A DNA stretch of 64,000 nt from Erythrobacter crassostreae (GCF_019204045.1 NZ_JAGSPC010000002.1:62001-126000); one strand, 5' to 3'. Positions 52,256 to 60,981 are shown, counted from the first letter of the stretch. A program made the numbers and translations. Notes: generated by a model not told the origin, from the letters alone.

Positions 52256-53578
52256 TTGCCAGCCCACACTTTTCAATCATCTAGAGCGCTTTCTGGAAAC
52301 ATCCGCGTTCCCGGCGACAAATCGATCAGCCACCGTGCACTGATGTTCTCCGCGCTTGCGATTGGCGAAAGCACGGTTGAGGGGTTGCTAGAAGGCGAAG
52401 ACGTCTTGGCTACCGCTTCCGCTATGCGGCAACTCGGCGCGCATATTGAGCGCGATGAAACGGGTACATGGCATGTGCACGGTGCAGGTCTGGGCAGCTT
52501 GCTTGAGCCAAAGCAGGCTCTCGACATGGGAAATTCCGGCACATCGACGCGGCTTCTGTTGGGATTGCTGGCCAGTCACGGTTTAAGCGCTACGTTTACA
52601 GGCGACGCGAGCCTTTCAGGTCGTCCGATGAACCGCGTTATTGAACCGTTGAGCCAAATGAGCGCGTCTTTTGACGCATCGCGAGGCGGCACCCTGCCCC
52701 TTATGCTGCGAGGAGCTTCCCCAGCTGTACCGATTACCTATCGCCTCCCTGTGGCGAGCGCGCAGGTGAAGAGCGCTGTTTTACTGGCAGGCCTCAACAC
52801 GCCAGGCACCACCAGCGTTATTGAACCCATCGCGACCCGCGATCACACCGAGCGGATGTTGACGGGCTTTGGCGCGAAACTTGAGATTGGCGAACAAGAT
52901 GGCGAGCGTTTAATCTCGATACATGGCGAAGCGGAACTAAAACCTCAGAATGTTGTCGTGCCCGGCGATCCATCATCGGCAGCGTTTTTCATGGTCGCCG
53001 CGTTGATTGTACCCGGCAGCGATATCACCATCGAAAATGTCGGAATGAATGACACGCGTGCCGGTATCGTGCGCGCCCTGCAGCAGATGGGCGGATCGAT
53101 CGACGAACTCAAAAACCGCGAAGTTGGCGGAGAGCCGGTGGCCGACCTGCGTGTGCGTCATTCCGCGCTAAAGGGTACGGACTTCGATCCCGCTATCGTG
53201 CCGAGCATGGTAGACGAATTCCCCGTGTTGTTCGTTGCAGCGGCCCTCGCTGAAGGCACCACGAGGACAACGGGCCTCGAAGAGCTCCGCGTCAAGGAAA
53301 GCGACCGGATAGCCACCATGGCCGCCGCACTCACGCTGGCCGGCGCTGATGTCGAAGAGCATGAAGACGGTCTCACGATCCACGGTACAGGCGGAGAGCC
53401 CCTGCGCGGAACGCCAACGGGCGCATCGGTTAAGACCAAATTAGACCACCGGATCGCAATGAGCATGGCTATTGCAGGACTCGTGAGCCGCGACGGGGTA
53501 AGCGTGGACGACACCGCGCCTATTGCCACAAGCTTCCCATCTTTTATGGATTTGCTTTCAGGAGCCGAAGCGCAATGA
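52256..53578 (+). CDS. aroA: 3-phosphoshikimate 1-carboxyvinyltransferase (EPSP synthase)
   Basis: AroA joins phosphoenolpyruvate to shikimate 3-phosphate in aromatic amino acid synthesis. Typical motifs are VPGDKSISHRALMFSALA near the front, DMGNSGTSTRLLLG in the first lobe, and RVKESDRIATMA in the second. A TTG at 52256 gives 440 residues and the usual short lead-in to VPGDKS. An in-frame ATG at 52142 would add 38 residues of Arg-rich sequence unlike the family; neither has a strong ribosome binding site. It overlaps the next gene (ATGA) and begins the aroA-cmk chain. Confidence 0.94.
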   Translation: MPAHTFQSSRALSGNIRVPGDKSISHRALMFSALAIGESTVEGLLEGEDVLATASAMRQLGAHIERDETGTWHVHGAGLGSLLEPKQALDMGNSGTSTRLLLGLLASHGLSATFTGDASLSGRPMNRVIEPLSQMSASFDASRGGTLPLMLRGASPAVPITYRLPVASAQVKSAVLLAGLNTPGTTSVIEPIATRDHTERMLTGFGAKLEIGEQDGERLISIHGEAELKPQNVVVPGDPSSAAFFMVAALIVPGSDITIENVGMNDTRAGIVRALQQMGGSIDELKNREVGGEPVADLRVRHSALKGTDFDPAIVPSMVDEFPVLFVAAALAEGTTRTTGLEELRVKESDRIATMAAALTLAGADVEEHEDGLTIHGTGGEPLRGTPTGASVKTKLDHRIAMSMAIAGLVSRDGVSVDDTAPIATSFPSFMDLLSGAEAQ

Positions 53579-53844
53579 GCGATCTCGATATCTACAGCTA
53601 CATCGGCTTTATCGGCACAGCCTGCATAATTGGGGCCTACGCATATCTGACTTATGTCGACAAGCCGAACCCGTTCATCCTTCACGGCACAAACCTGATT
53701 GGTGCGGCCCTGCTAACAGTTTCGCTTATGGTGCACACCAATTGGCCGAGCCTCGTTCTTGAAGGGTTCTGGGCAGCAATTGCGGTATTCGGCATCATCA
53801 AGGCCTTGCGATCCAGATCCAAGCGCGACAAAAGCGTGGCGTGA
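53575..53844 (+). CDS. CBU_0592-like small membrane protein
   Basis: The 89-residue protein has three hydrophobic segments and matches the pattern of the CBU_0592 family: an early YIGFIGTACIIGAYAYL, a middle HGTNLIGAALLTVSLM, then NWPSLVLEGFWAAIAVFGII. Function is unknown for the family. It is joined to aroA by an ATGA overlap and to the next small ORF by a GTGA overlap. Confidence 0.75.
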   Translation: MSDLDIYSYIGFIGTACIIGAYAYLTYVDKPNPFILHGTNLIGAALLTVSLMVHTNWPSLVLEGFWAAIAVFGIIKALRSRSKRDKSVA

Positions 53845-54050
53845 TCAAACGCCGAATCTTGGCAGCGTTTCTTTTGATGGGGTTTGCCATCGGATCGCCG
53901 CTGTTTTGGAACGATGGCAGCTGGGACAACTTTGATTTTGGTATAAATCTTATCCTCGCCAGCTTCGGCTTCCTCTTCCTGCATCACCGTTGGAAACGGC
54001 GCGAGGCGCGCATGCTGACACCTACACGAGCACGGGACATCTTCTCATGA
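53841..54050 (+). CDS. Small membrane protein of unknown function
   Basis: The 69-residue protein starts with a GTG that overlaps the previous stop codon. It has two hydrophobic segments and a basic end. I know no family. Its stop codon overlaps the cmk start (ATGA). The clean overlaps on both sides argue that it is real. Confidence 0.55.
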   Translation: MIKRRILAAFLLMGFAIGSPLFWNDGSWDNFDFGINLILASFGFLFLHHRWKRREARMLTPTRARDIFS

Positions 54051-54682
54051 TCATCGCAGTCGATGGGCCTACAGCGTCGGGCAAAGGGACAATCGCAAAA
54101 CGGCTTGCCGAGCATTTCGGCATCCCGCACCTCGACACCGGCCTGCTTTACAGAGCAGTCGGGCGGCAGGTGGCATTGAACGGCGGCGATCCGGATGATG
54201 CGTCAGATGCCCTTAAAGCCTGCAAATTTTCTGACGATCTACTTGGAGAGGCAATCCTTCGATCAGAAGACACCGGCAGTATGGCAAGCCGCGTGTCCGT
54301 CCATCCTGAAGTCAGAGAAGCACTGTTTGAACGTCAGCGCGCCTTCGCCATGCAACCGGGCGGCGCGGTACTCGACGGACGCGACATCGGCACGATCATT
54401 GCGCCAGATGCAGACGTGAAGCTTTTCATCACCGCAGGCGTGCAGGAGCGCGCGCGGCGGCGCTGGCTGGAGATGACCGATCGCGGCATCGACATTCAGC
54501 TCGCCGACGTGGAAGCCGACATCGCCAAACGCGATGCCCGCGACATCAACCGATCGGATGCGCCTTTAAAGGCTGCGCCTGATGCACTTGTCATCGACAC
54601 AACCAGCTTCAATCGTGACGAGGCGTTTGAAACTGTGCTGGATGCGGTCAAAGAAGCGCTCAACCGGCAGATGGGCCAGTAA
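54047..54682 (+). CDS. cmk: Cytidylate kinase
   Basis: Cmk phosphorylates CMP and dCMP for nucleotide synthesis. The predicted 211 residues start with IIAVDGPTASGKGTIAKRLA, the P-loop. The family motif LDTGLLYRAVG and VLDGRDIGTIIAPDADVK follow. The ATG at 54047 overlaps the upstream stop and gives the expected N-terminus; a start at 53990 adds 19 unlikely residues. It precedes rpsA, as in many alphaproteobacteria. Confidence 0.95.
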   Translation: MIIAVDGPTASGKGTIAKRLAEHFGIPHLDTGLLYRAVGRQVALNGGDPDDASDALKACKFSDDLLGEAILRSEDTGSMASRVSVHPEVREALFERQRAFAMQPGGAVLDGRDIGTIIAPDADVKLFITAGVQERARRRWLEMTDRGIDIQLADVEADIAKRDARDINRSDAPLKAAPDALVIDTTSFNRDEAFETVLDAVKEALNRQMGQ

Positions 54683-55107
54683 ATAGATTAGTCGCTAAAA
54701 ATCGTTTTCCTACAGTGGCCTGTCCGTGATTTGGTCTTGCGATGCCGAACAAAACCGCCCTCGCCGAGAATCGGAAAGTCACACTTCAGACCTTGGAAAG
54801 CCCGCCATCCACGGGGGTAGCGCACACAAGATAACAGATTCCGCAACCGCGGTTTGTGTCATACGAGGCACCTGAACAGGCGGCAAATCGCTTGCTTTGC
54901 AGGGCACTTTCGCTTAAGCGCGCGCACGTTCCCGAAGATTATAACAATCAAGAGAACCTCTGCGGCGGCATCCGGCCTCGCAGAGACATTCGGCCTCTTG
55001 CCCTGTTAGCCCACGCAATAGTGCGCGGGAGACAGATTAAGACCCCGGAATGAGCAAGACTCAAAACCGGTGGCCGCTAGCAAAACGTAAACAGGATTTT
55101 TTCCTCT
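54683..55107 (+). other. Long intergenic leader before rpsA
   Basis: This 425-nt stretch has no convincing gene. It contains a candidate -10 (TATAAC, 54940-54945), a hairpin CTCTGCG/CGCAGAG (54958-54985), a second hairpin with arms CCCACGCA and TGCGCGGG (55010-55029), and a small AGGA/TCCT stem (55093-55105) around a T-rich loop directly before the start codon. Together they suggest a structured leader that may control S1 synthesis. Confidence 0.5.
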
Positions 55108-56817
55108 ATGGCGACTTCGCCCAACCCAACGCGCGACGATTTTGAAGCGCTCCTTAACGAACAACTCGGCGGCGCCGGCGACGGAGGCTTTGAAGGCCGC
55201 GTTGTCAAAGGCACCGTAACAGCGATCGAAGCCGGCATGGCTGTGATCGACGTGGGCCTCAAATCCGAAGGCCGCATCAACCTCAAAGAATTTTCCCGCG
55301 GCGATGAAGACCACGGTCTTACAGTCGGCAGCGAAGTCGAAGTTTATGTCGACCGCGTCGAAAACGCTGATGGCGAAGCAATGCTCAGCCGCGACCGCGC
55401 CCGCCGCGAAGCCGCTTGGGACAAGCTTGAAAACGAATTCGGCGAAAGCGCCCGCGTTGAAGGCCGCATCTTCGGCCGCGTCAAAGGTGGCTTTACAGTC
55501 GACCTCGACGGCGCCGTGGCCTTCCTGCCAGGCTCACAAGTCGATATCCGCCCTGTTCGCGATGTCACTCCGCTTATGGAAGTGCCGCAGCCGTTTCAGA
55601 TCCTCAAAATGGACCGTCGCCGCGGCAACATCGTTGTTTCGCGTCGTGCCGTTCTGGAAGAGACACGCGCTGAACAGCGCAGCGAACTGATCGACAAACT
55701 GGCCGAAGGTCAGGTTATAGAAGGCGTGGTCAAGAACATCACCGATTACGGTGCGTTTGTGGATCTTGGCGGCATCGACGGCCTCCTCCACGTGACCGAC
55801 ATGAGCTACAAGCGGGTCAATCACCCGAGTGAGATCATCGAAATCGGTCAAACTGTCACCGTACAGATCGTCCGCATCAACGCCGATACACAGCGTATCA
55901 GCCTTGGCATGAAGCAGCTTGAAAGCGATCCATGGGATGGCGTTGCTGCGAAATATCCAATGGGTGCCAAACTCACCGGTACAGTCACCAACATCACCGA
56001 ATATGGTGCATTTGTTGAACTGGAAGCCGGCATCGAAGGCCTCGTCCACGTTTCGGAAATGAGCTGGACCAAAAAGAACGTTCACCCTGGCAAGATCGTT
56101 TCGACCTCGCAGGAAGTCGAAGTTCTCGTTCTCGAAGTCGACAGCGAAAAGCGTCGCATCTCGCTCGGCCTCAAGCAGGCTCAGCGCAATCCTTGGGACG
56201 AGTTTGCCGAGAAATTCCCGGTTGGCGCGGAAGTCCTTGGCGAAGTCAAGAATGCCACCGAGTTTGGCCTGTTCATCGGCCTCGATGGCGATGTCGATGG
56301 CATGGTCCACATGTCGGATATCGCATGGGGCATCTCGGGCGAAGACGCTCTGGCACTTCACCGCAAGGGCGAAGAAGTCAAAGCAGTTGTCCTTGACGTT
56401 GACGTTGAAAAAGAACGCATCAGCCTCGGCATGAAGCAGCTTGAAAAGGGTGCTCCAACCGAAGCAGGCGCAGCAGCAGCTGGCTCGCTCCGCAAAAACC
56501 AGGTCGTCACTGTTTCGATCCTCGAAGTTCGCGATGGCGGCCTTGAGGTTCAAGTTGGCGACGACGGTGCAACCGGCTTCATCAAGCGTTCGGACCTCGG
56601 CCGTGACCGCGACGAACAGCGTCCTGACCGTTTCCAGGTTGGCGGCAAAGTTGATGCAATGGTCATCGGTTTCGACCGTTCGAAAAAGCCAAACTTCTCG
56701 ATCAAAGCGCGTCAGATCGCCGAAGAGAAAGAAGCAGTACAGCAGTTCGGTTCGTCCGACAGCGGTGCATCGCTCGGCGATATCCTTGGCGAAGCTCTCA
56801 AGAAGAGCGACGATTGA
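55108..56817 (+). CDS. rpsA: 30S ribosomal protein bS1
   Basis: S1 binds unstructured mRNA and brings it to the 30S subunit. The 569-residue protein has six S1 OB-fold domains, visible as repeated VVKNITDYGAFVDLGGIDGL and VTNITEYGAFVELEAGIEGL. The later domains carry LLHVTDMSYKRVNHPSE and HVSEMSWTKKNVHPGK. The length matches full-size S1. The ATG at 55108 has no normally spaced ribosome binding site; AGGA is 11 nt away. A terminator follows at 56932. Confidence 0.97.
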   Translation: MATSPNPTRDDFEALLNEQLGGAGDGGFEGRVVKGTVTAIEAGMAVIDVGLKSEGRINLKEFSRGDEDHGLTVGSEVEVYVDRVENADGEAMLSRDRARREAAWDKLENEFGESARVEGRIFGRVKGGFTVDLDGAVAFLPGSQVDIRPVRDVTPLMEVPQPFQILKMDRRRGNIVVSRRAVLEETRAEQRSELIDKLAEGQVIEGVVKNITDYGAFVDLGGIDGLLHVTDMSYKRVNHPSEIIEIGQTVTVQIVRINADTQRISLGMKQLESDPWDGVAAKYPMGAKLTGTVTNITEYGAFVELEAGIEGLVHVSEMSWTKKNVHPGKIVSTSQEVEVLVLEVDSEKRRISLGLKQAQRNPWDEFAEKFPVGAEVLGEVKNATEFGLFIGLDGDVDGMVHMSDIAWGISGEDALALHRKGEEVKAVVLDVDVEKERISLGMKQLEKGAPTEAGAAAAGSLRKNQVVTVSILEVRDGGLEVQVGDDGATGFIKRSDLGRDRDEQRPDRFQVGGKVDAMVIGFDRSKKPNFSIKARQIAEEKEAVQQFGSSDSGASLGDILGEALKKSDD

Positions 56818-56843
56818 TCTTGCTGCGCCCTCAAGCGGCGGGC

Positions 56844-56918
56844 GCAGGCCATCCGGCCTGCTAGCCTACCGCGCCAAAGGGCGCGACGGTCAGTCGACCT
56901 TGCGGCACCATCGGTGCC
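56844..56918 (+). repeat. Cluster of four hairpins in the rpsA 3' region
   Basis: Four small perfect stems lie in 75 nt between the rpsA stop and its terminator: GCAGGCC/GGCCTGC (56844-56861), CGCGCC/GGCGCG (56870-56885), GGTC/GACC (56888-56899) and GGCACC/GGTGCC (56904-56918). Their density is unusual. They may protect the mRNA end or form part of a 3'-derived small RNA. Confidence 0.55.
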
Positions 56919-56931
56919 GATGATTTGAAAC

Positions 56932-56963
56932 GGCCCGGCTGCTTCGTTGCAGCCGGGCCTTTC
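56932..56963 (+). terminator. Rho-independent terminator after rpsA
   Basis: GGCCCGGCTGC and GCAGCCGGGCC form an 11-bp perfect stem with loop TTCGTT, followed by TTTCC. It is the last of the five hairpins that follow rpsA. Confidence 0.88.
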
Positions 56964-56995
56964 CTATTGGCGTACGAACCCTTACGCTCTGCATC

Positions 56996-57751
56996 ATGCT
57001 TACAGTTTACCAATTCCCGTGCCTTTCCGACAATTACGGATTCCTCCTCCACGATCCTGAAAGCGGCGAAACCGCTGCGATCGATACGCCAGATGCAAAA
57101 GAGTATTTGAAACAAGCCGAGGCGAAGGGCTGGACGATCACTCATATCTGGAACACGCATTGGCATCCGGATCACGCGGGCGGCAATGCTGACATCATCG
57201 CCGCGACTGGCGCAAAGGTCATTGCCCCTAAAGAAGTCGAGAGACTTTCATCCATCGACACCGAAGTGAGCCATGGCGACGTAGTCTCCCTAGGCAAATT
57301 CAAAGCCGAAATCATCGATGTGTCAGGCCACACAAACGGCCACATTGCTTTTCACGTGCCTGAAGCGGGCATAGCTTTCGTAGGCGACAGCGTGTTTGCG
57401 CTTGGCTGCGGACGCATGTTCGAAGGGACAGCGCCGCAATTCTGGGCGAGTTTAGAGCGCATCAAAGCCCTGCCCGCTGAGACGACGCTTTACTGTGCGC
57501 ATGAATACACCGCCGCAAACGCCAAATTTGCCCTTCATGCCGATCCAGACAATTCAGCGCTTCACGATTATGTCGCGGAGATCACGGCAAAAAGAGAGCG
57601 CAATGAACCAACCGTTCCGACGCAGTTGAGCCGCGAACTGGCGACCAACCCCTTCCTGAGGGCCGATGATCCGGCGTTGATGGCCAAATGGGGCGGCACA
57701 GAGCCGCACGAGACGTTTGCAGCGCTTCGTGCTGGCAAGGACAACTTTTAA
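56996..57751 (+). CDS. gloB: Hydroxyacylglutathione hydrolase (glyoxalase II)
   Basis: GloB hydrolyses S-lactoylglutathione to lactate and glutathione in methylglyoxal detoxification. The 251-residue metallo-beta-lactamase-fold protein has CLSDNYGFLLHDP, the metal motif THWHPDHAGGN, VSGHTNGHIAFH, FVGDSVFALGCGRMFEG and YCAHEYTAANAKFA. Length and motifs match the family. The motif is THWHPDH rather than the usual THHHxDH. It starts 33 nt after the rpsA terminator and precedes a quinone oxidoreductase gene. Confidence 0.92.
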   Translation: MLTVYQFPCLSDNYGFLLHDPESGETAAIDTPDAKEYLKQAEAKGWTITHIWNTHWHPDHAGGNADIIAATGAKVIAPKEVERLSSIDTEVSHGDVVSLGKFKAEIIDVSGHTNGHIAFHVPEAGIAFVGDSVFALGCGRMFEGTAPQFWASLERIKALPAETTLYCAHEYTAANAKFALHADPDNSALHDYVAEITAKRERNEPTVPTQLSRELATNPFLRADDPALMAKWGGTEPHETFAALRAGKDNF

Positions 57752-57755
57752 GCCC

Positions 57756-58736
57756 GTGAAAGCTCTCAGGGTCGAAAATTTGTCGGATGATCTGTCCGGA
57801 ACACGCTTAGTCGATATTGCCGACCCAAAGCGCGGTGCTGGTGAAGTGTTGGTCCGCGTACATGCAGCCTCGCTGAACTACCCAGACTTGCTGATGACGC
57901 GCGGCAAATATCAGTTCAAGCCCGAACCGCCCTTCACCTGCGGCATGGAAATGTCGGGCGTAGTGATGGAGGCCGATGCTGACAGTGGCTTTTCACCGAG
58001 TGACCGAGTGACTGGCGGCGCCAAGACAGGCGGTTTTGCCGAAATTGCCAGCGTCCCTGCGGCTGCGCTTCGAATGGTTCCGCAAGGCGTCAGTTTCCAA
58101 ACCGCTGCGGCGATGGGAGCGGCTTACTCTACGGCATACACAGCCCTGGTTGAACTGGGCGGCTTGAAGTCTGGACAGACAGTCCTCGTCCACGGAGCAA
58201 GTGGCGGCGTCGGTCTGGCGGCTTGCGATCTTGCCAAAGCATTGGGGGCCAAGGTCATCGCAGCGACTCACCGCCCCGATAAAACAGATCGGCTAAGCGA
58301 AGTTGCAGGCGCCAATCATGCCATCACGAACTCGGGCAGATTTCGCGAAACAATAGAAGACCTGACTGACGGGAAGCTGTGCGATCTTGTCCTTGACCCT
58401 GTCGGCGGCGATGTCTTCGATGAAAGCACCCGATGCGTTGCCTTCGGCGGGAAGCTCTTAGTCGTCGGATTTGTCGCGGGACGGATTCCCGAAATTGCCG
58501 CCAACATCCCCTTAATCAAAGGGTTCTCGGTCGTCGGGGTAAGAGCAGGCGAATATGCGCGGCGCTTTCCGCGACGGGGAACAGCGATCAGGGACGAGAT
58601 CGATAGGTTAGCATGTGAAGGCGCGATCAATCCGCACATCGATCGGGTATTGCCGCTCAGCGCGTGGCGCGAAGGCTTTGATGCGATGGAGCGCGGCGAG
58701 TTATTTGGCAAACTGGTGTTCGAACCCGCGCGATAA
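57756..58736 (+). CDS. NADPH:quinone oxidoreductase family protein
   Basis: The protein has 326 residues from a GTG at 57756, which gives the family front (KALRVENLSDDLSGTRLVDI). It is a zinc-free MDR: AASLNYPDLLMTRGKYQF, the NADPH motif VHGASGGVGLAACDLA and a late LVLDPVGGDVFDE. Such enzymes reduce quinones or enoyl compounds. The GTG is 4 nt after the gloB stop, so the two are co-transcribed. The true substrate is unknown. A bidirectional terminator follows. Confidence 0.85.
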   Translation: MKALRVENLSDDLSGTRLVDIADPKRGAGEVLVRVHAASLNYPDLLMTRGKYQFKPEPPFTCGMEMSGVVMEADADSGFSPSDRVTGGAKTGGFAEIASVPAAALRMVPQGVSFQTAAAMGAAYSTAYTALVELGGLKSGQTVLVHGASGGVGLAACDLAKALGAKVIAATHRPDKTDRLSEVAGANHAITNSGRFRETIEDLTDGKLCDLVLDPVGGDVFDESTRCVAFGGKLLVVGFVAGRIPEIAANIPLIKGFSVVGVRAGEYARRFPRRGTAIRDEIDRLACEGAINPHIDRVLPLSAWREGFDAMERGELFGKLVFEPAR

Positions 58737-58752
58737 GGGGACCGGATACGAA

Positions 58753-58778
58753 AAGGGCGGCTCAATCGAACCGCCCTT
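58753..58778. terminator. Bidirectional terminator between the quinone oxidoreductase gene and atpF
   Basis: AAGGGCGG and CCGCCCTT pair perfectly around CTCAATCGAA, with TTCCTT downstream on the plus strand and TTTTC on the minus strand. It lies between convergent genes and can serve both the gloB transcript and the atp operon. Confidence 0.85.
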
Positions 58779-58806
58779 CCTTAAACTCGCATGATTGTAT
58801 TCTCGT

Positions 58807-59337
58807 TTAGAGCGATCCAATCACCTGATCTGCCAATTGTGTGTCGGCATCGCTGCTGTGACGATCAGCGATCAATGTGCGCGACGCCGACGTCGCTGCT
58901 TCAACCGCTTTCGCCTTTACGCCAGCGACTGCATCACGCTCTGCGGCGGCAATCTTGTCTTCCGCCATTTTCTTCCGGCGCCTGACCATAGCTTCGCCAT
59001 CCGCCTTCGCCTTATCTAGGATCGCGTCAGCTTCACGCTGAGCGCCTTCCATCATTTTTTCCGCGTCCTGTTCGGCAGAAGCGATCTTGGCGGCGTATTC
59101 ATTGCGCAAACCTTCCGCTTCCGCACGGAGGGTCTTCGCTTCATCAAGTTGCTGCTTGATCTCTGCAATCTTTGAATCAAGACCGCCGGTGATCAGCCCG
59201 GGAACCTTTTTCCAAACAAAGACACCGATAAGCACTAGCATTGCCAGCGAAACCCACTGATAATCCTGTACGCCAAAGGCCGCAGGAACGGCCTTGCCGT
59301 CTTCGGCAGCGGCAAGAATAGTCAGAATATCAGGCAT
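58807..59337 (-). CDS. atpF: ATP synthase F0 subunit b
   Basis: Subunit b is the peripheral stalk that holds F1 against F0. The 176-residue protein starts at MPDILTILAAAEDGK, with one membrane segment (WVSLAMLVLIGVFVW) near residues 28-42 and a long charged helix after it. The start at 59337 overlaps the end of the b' gene by 8 nt; the ORF extends to 59382 but the longer form does not fit. It is the last gene of the F0 operon. Confidence 0.92.
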   Translation of the reverse strand: MPDILTILAAAEDGKAVPAAFGVQDYQWVSLAMLVLIGVFVWKKVPGLITGGLDSKIAEIKQQLDEAKTLRAEAEGLRNEYAAKIASAEQDAEKMMEGAQREADAILDKAKADGEAMVRRRKKMAEDKIAAAERDAVAGVKAKAVEAATSASRTLIADRHSSDADTQLADQVIGSL

Positions 59338-59824
59338 TGGTGAGCGCCTTTTTGACGGCGGCACGCGCAGTGCGCTTATCAACCTTTTCGCCCGACAGCC
59401 GGGCTACAATATCTTGAGTTGCTTCAGCCGCAACGCCTTCAATCTCAGCCATCGCGCTTACACGTGCAGCTTCAATTTCGGTCTCGGCTTCGGCAAGCTT
59501 TGTGTCCAGGCGCTTTTGCGCGCTCGCAAGCTTCTTTTCGTTCGCAGCCGCAGCCTTAGCCTTGGCATCAGCGATCAATGATTGAGCAGCAACGCGGTTT
59601 TCATTTTCACGTTCGCGCCACGCTTCTTCCTGTTGATCCGCCGCATCACGCGCAGCTTGTGCTGCTGCCAGATCATCCTTGATCTGGTTGTCGCGCAATT
59701 CAACGGTGCCCATGACCTTGGGCACCATACCGCGTCCGATCACGAAAAATGTGAGACCGAAAAAGATCAGAGTCCAGAAAACCTGGCTCGACCAGAATTC
59801 GGCAAGTTGGGCTATCTGAGGCAT
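59330..59824 (-). CDS. atpG: ATP synthase F0 subunit b'
   Basis: The 164-residue protein is the second stalk subunit typical of alphaproteobacteria and phototrophs. It has one membrane segment (VFWTLIFFGLTFFVIGRGMV) and a long Ala/Glu/Lys helix. It starts MPQIAQLAEFWSSQ, matching the family. It precedes atpF with an 8-nt overlap and follows the c-subunit gene by about 90 nt. Confidence 0.93.
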   Translation of the reverse strand: MPQIAQLAEFWSSQVFWTLIFFGLTFFVIGRGMVPKVMGTVELRDNQIKDDLAAAQAARDAADQQEEAWRERENENRVAAQSLIADAKAKAAAANEKKLASAQKRLDTKLAEAETEIEAARVSAMAEIEGVAAEATQDIVARLSGEKVDKRTARAAVKKALTNA

Positions 59825-59912
59825 GGGCCGGGTCCGAAGCTTGCTAGAATAAAAGAGATAAACGGGCCAGCTGACACGAATGCCCGCCAGCCCGTAAAAT
59901 CAGATAAGTCGA

Positions 59913-60140
59913 TTATGCGACGAAGATCAGGATCATCGCGACGACGAATGCCAGTAGGCCGAGAAGTTCGGCGGCGGCAAAGCCGATGAACAAGCGGCCC
60001 TGTTGGCCATCAGCTGCGCCAGGATTGCGCAGCGCGCTCTCGAGGAACGAACCAAAGACGTTACCCACGCCGATGGCTGCCATACCGGCGCCGATTGCTG
60101 CAAGGCCTGCGCCTACGAGCTTGGCTGCTTCTGCTTCCAT
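59913..60140 (-). CDS. atpE: ATP synthase F0 subunit c
   Basis: The 75-residue protein forms the proton-driven rotor ring. It has two membrane helices; the first contains GAGLAAIGAGMAAIGVGN, and the conserved polar loop RNPGAADGQQG follows. The proton-binding carboxylate is the Glu in FAAAELLGLLAF. The start MEAEAAKLVGAG at 60140 is the family start; an ORF extends upstream to 60209. Confidence 0.96.
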   Translation of the reverse strand: MEAEAAKLVGAGLAAIGAGMAAIGVGNVFGSFLESALRNPGAADGQQGRLFIGFAAAELLGLLAFVVAMILIFVA

Positions 60141-60189
60141 TATAAAAACTCCTTGAAAATCAAAACTGTGTGAATGGTAATGGATGAAA

Positions 60190-60981
60190 TCAGTGAAGGT
60201 GCTCTGCATCGTTGATATACAACGATGTTAGCAGAGCGAAAACATATGCCTGAATGCCTGCGACCAGAATTTCTAGCGCGCTGATAGCGATCATCAAAGC
60301 GAAGCTGGGGATTGCCACAATAATGCTAGTCATCGCGCCAGCGTTGAGGCCGTCGATTACAAAGCTGGACAGAACTTTCAGGAGAACGTGACCGGCCATC
60401 ATCGCAACGAAGAGACGCAGCGCGAGGCTGAACGGACGGATCAGGAACGAGAAGAACTCGATCAGCGCGATTGGCAGGATCATTGGCACTGGCGTGCCGT
60501 GAGGCACAAACAGAGTGAAGAACTTGAAACCGTGCTTCCAAAAGCCCACAATCAGGACAATCGAGAAACTGAGCACTGCCAGAACACCGGTCACTGTGAA
60601 GTGGCTTGTGAACGTAAACGGGTGCAACCCGAGCACACCGATTGGCATCAGACCCAACAGGTTTGCGAACAGAATGAACATGAACAAGCTAAAGATGTAG
60701 GACACATATTTGCGCCCTTCTTTGCCTACGTTCGCTTCCAACATATCATCGATAAAGCCGGTGAAGCTTTCGACCGCCATTTGCCAACGTCCTGGCACGA
60801 GCTCACGCTTCATGCCGCCAAAGACGAAACCCCACAGCAGGACGACCGTAATAGCCATCCACATTGCGGAATTGGTGAATGCGATGTCGAAGCCAGCAAG
60901 CTCTTTCCAGTTTTCTGAACCGAACAACGGTTCAAGCTGGAATTGCTTCATCGGATCGACTTTTGCCTGATCGGCTGCCAC
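60190..60981 (-). CDS. atpB: ATP synthase F0 subunit a
   Basis: Subunit a provides the proton half-channels beside the c-ring. The 263-residue protein has five to six membrane helices. It carries the essential Arg in LALRLFVAMMAGHV, the IEFFSFLIRPFSL region, and YVFALLTSLYINDAEH at its end. A GTG at 60981 is the start; an alternative ATG at 60951 would lose ten residues. It lies between atpI and atpE. Confidence 0.95.
   Translation of the reverse strand: MAADQAKVDPMKQFQLEPLFGSENWKELAGFDIAFTNSAMWMAITVVLLWGFVFGGMKRELVPGRWQMAVESFTGFIDDMLEANVGKEGRKYVSYIFSLFMFILFANLLGLMPIGVLGLHPFTFTSHFTVTGVLAVLSFSIVLIVGFWKHGFKFFTLFVPHGTPVPMILPIALIEFFSFLIRPFSLALRLFVAMMAGHVLLKVLSSFVIDGLNAGAMTSIIVAIPSFALMIAISALEILVAGIQAYVFALLTSLYINDAEHLH

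Noticed and set aside
54856..55053. A 65-codon frame in the rpsA leader
   Set aside because: No ribosome binding site. It overlaps the hairpins, and its composition is not like coding sequence.
55534..56553. A 339-codon minus-strand frame opposite rpsA
   Set aside because: The plus strand encodes S1 repeats. The antisense frame mirrors the repeat structure and is not an independent gene.
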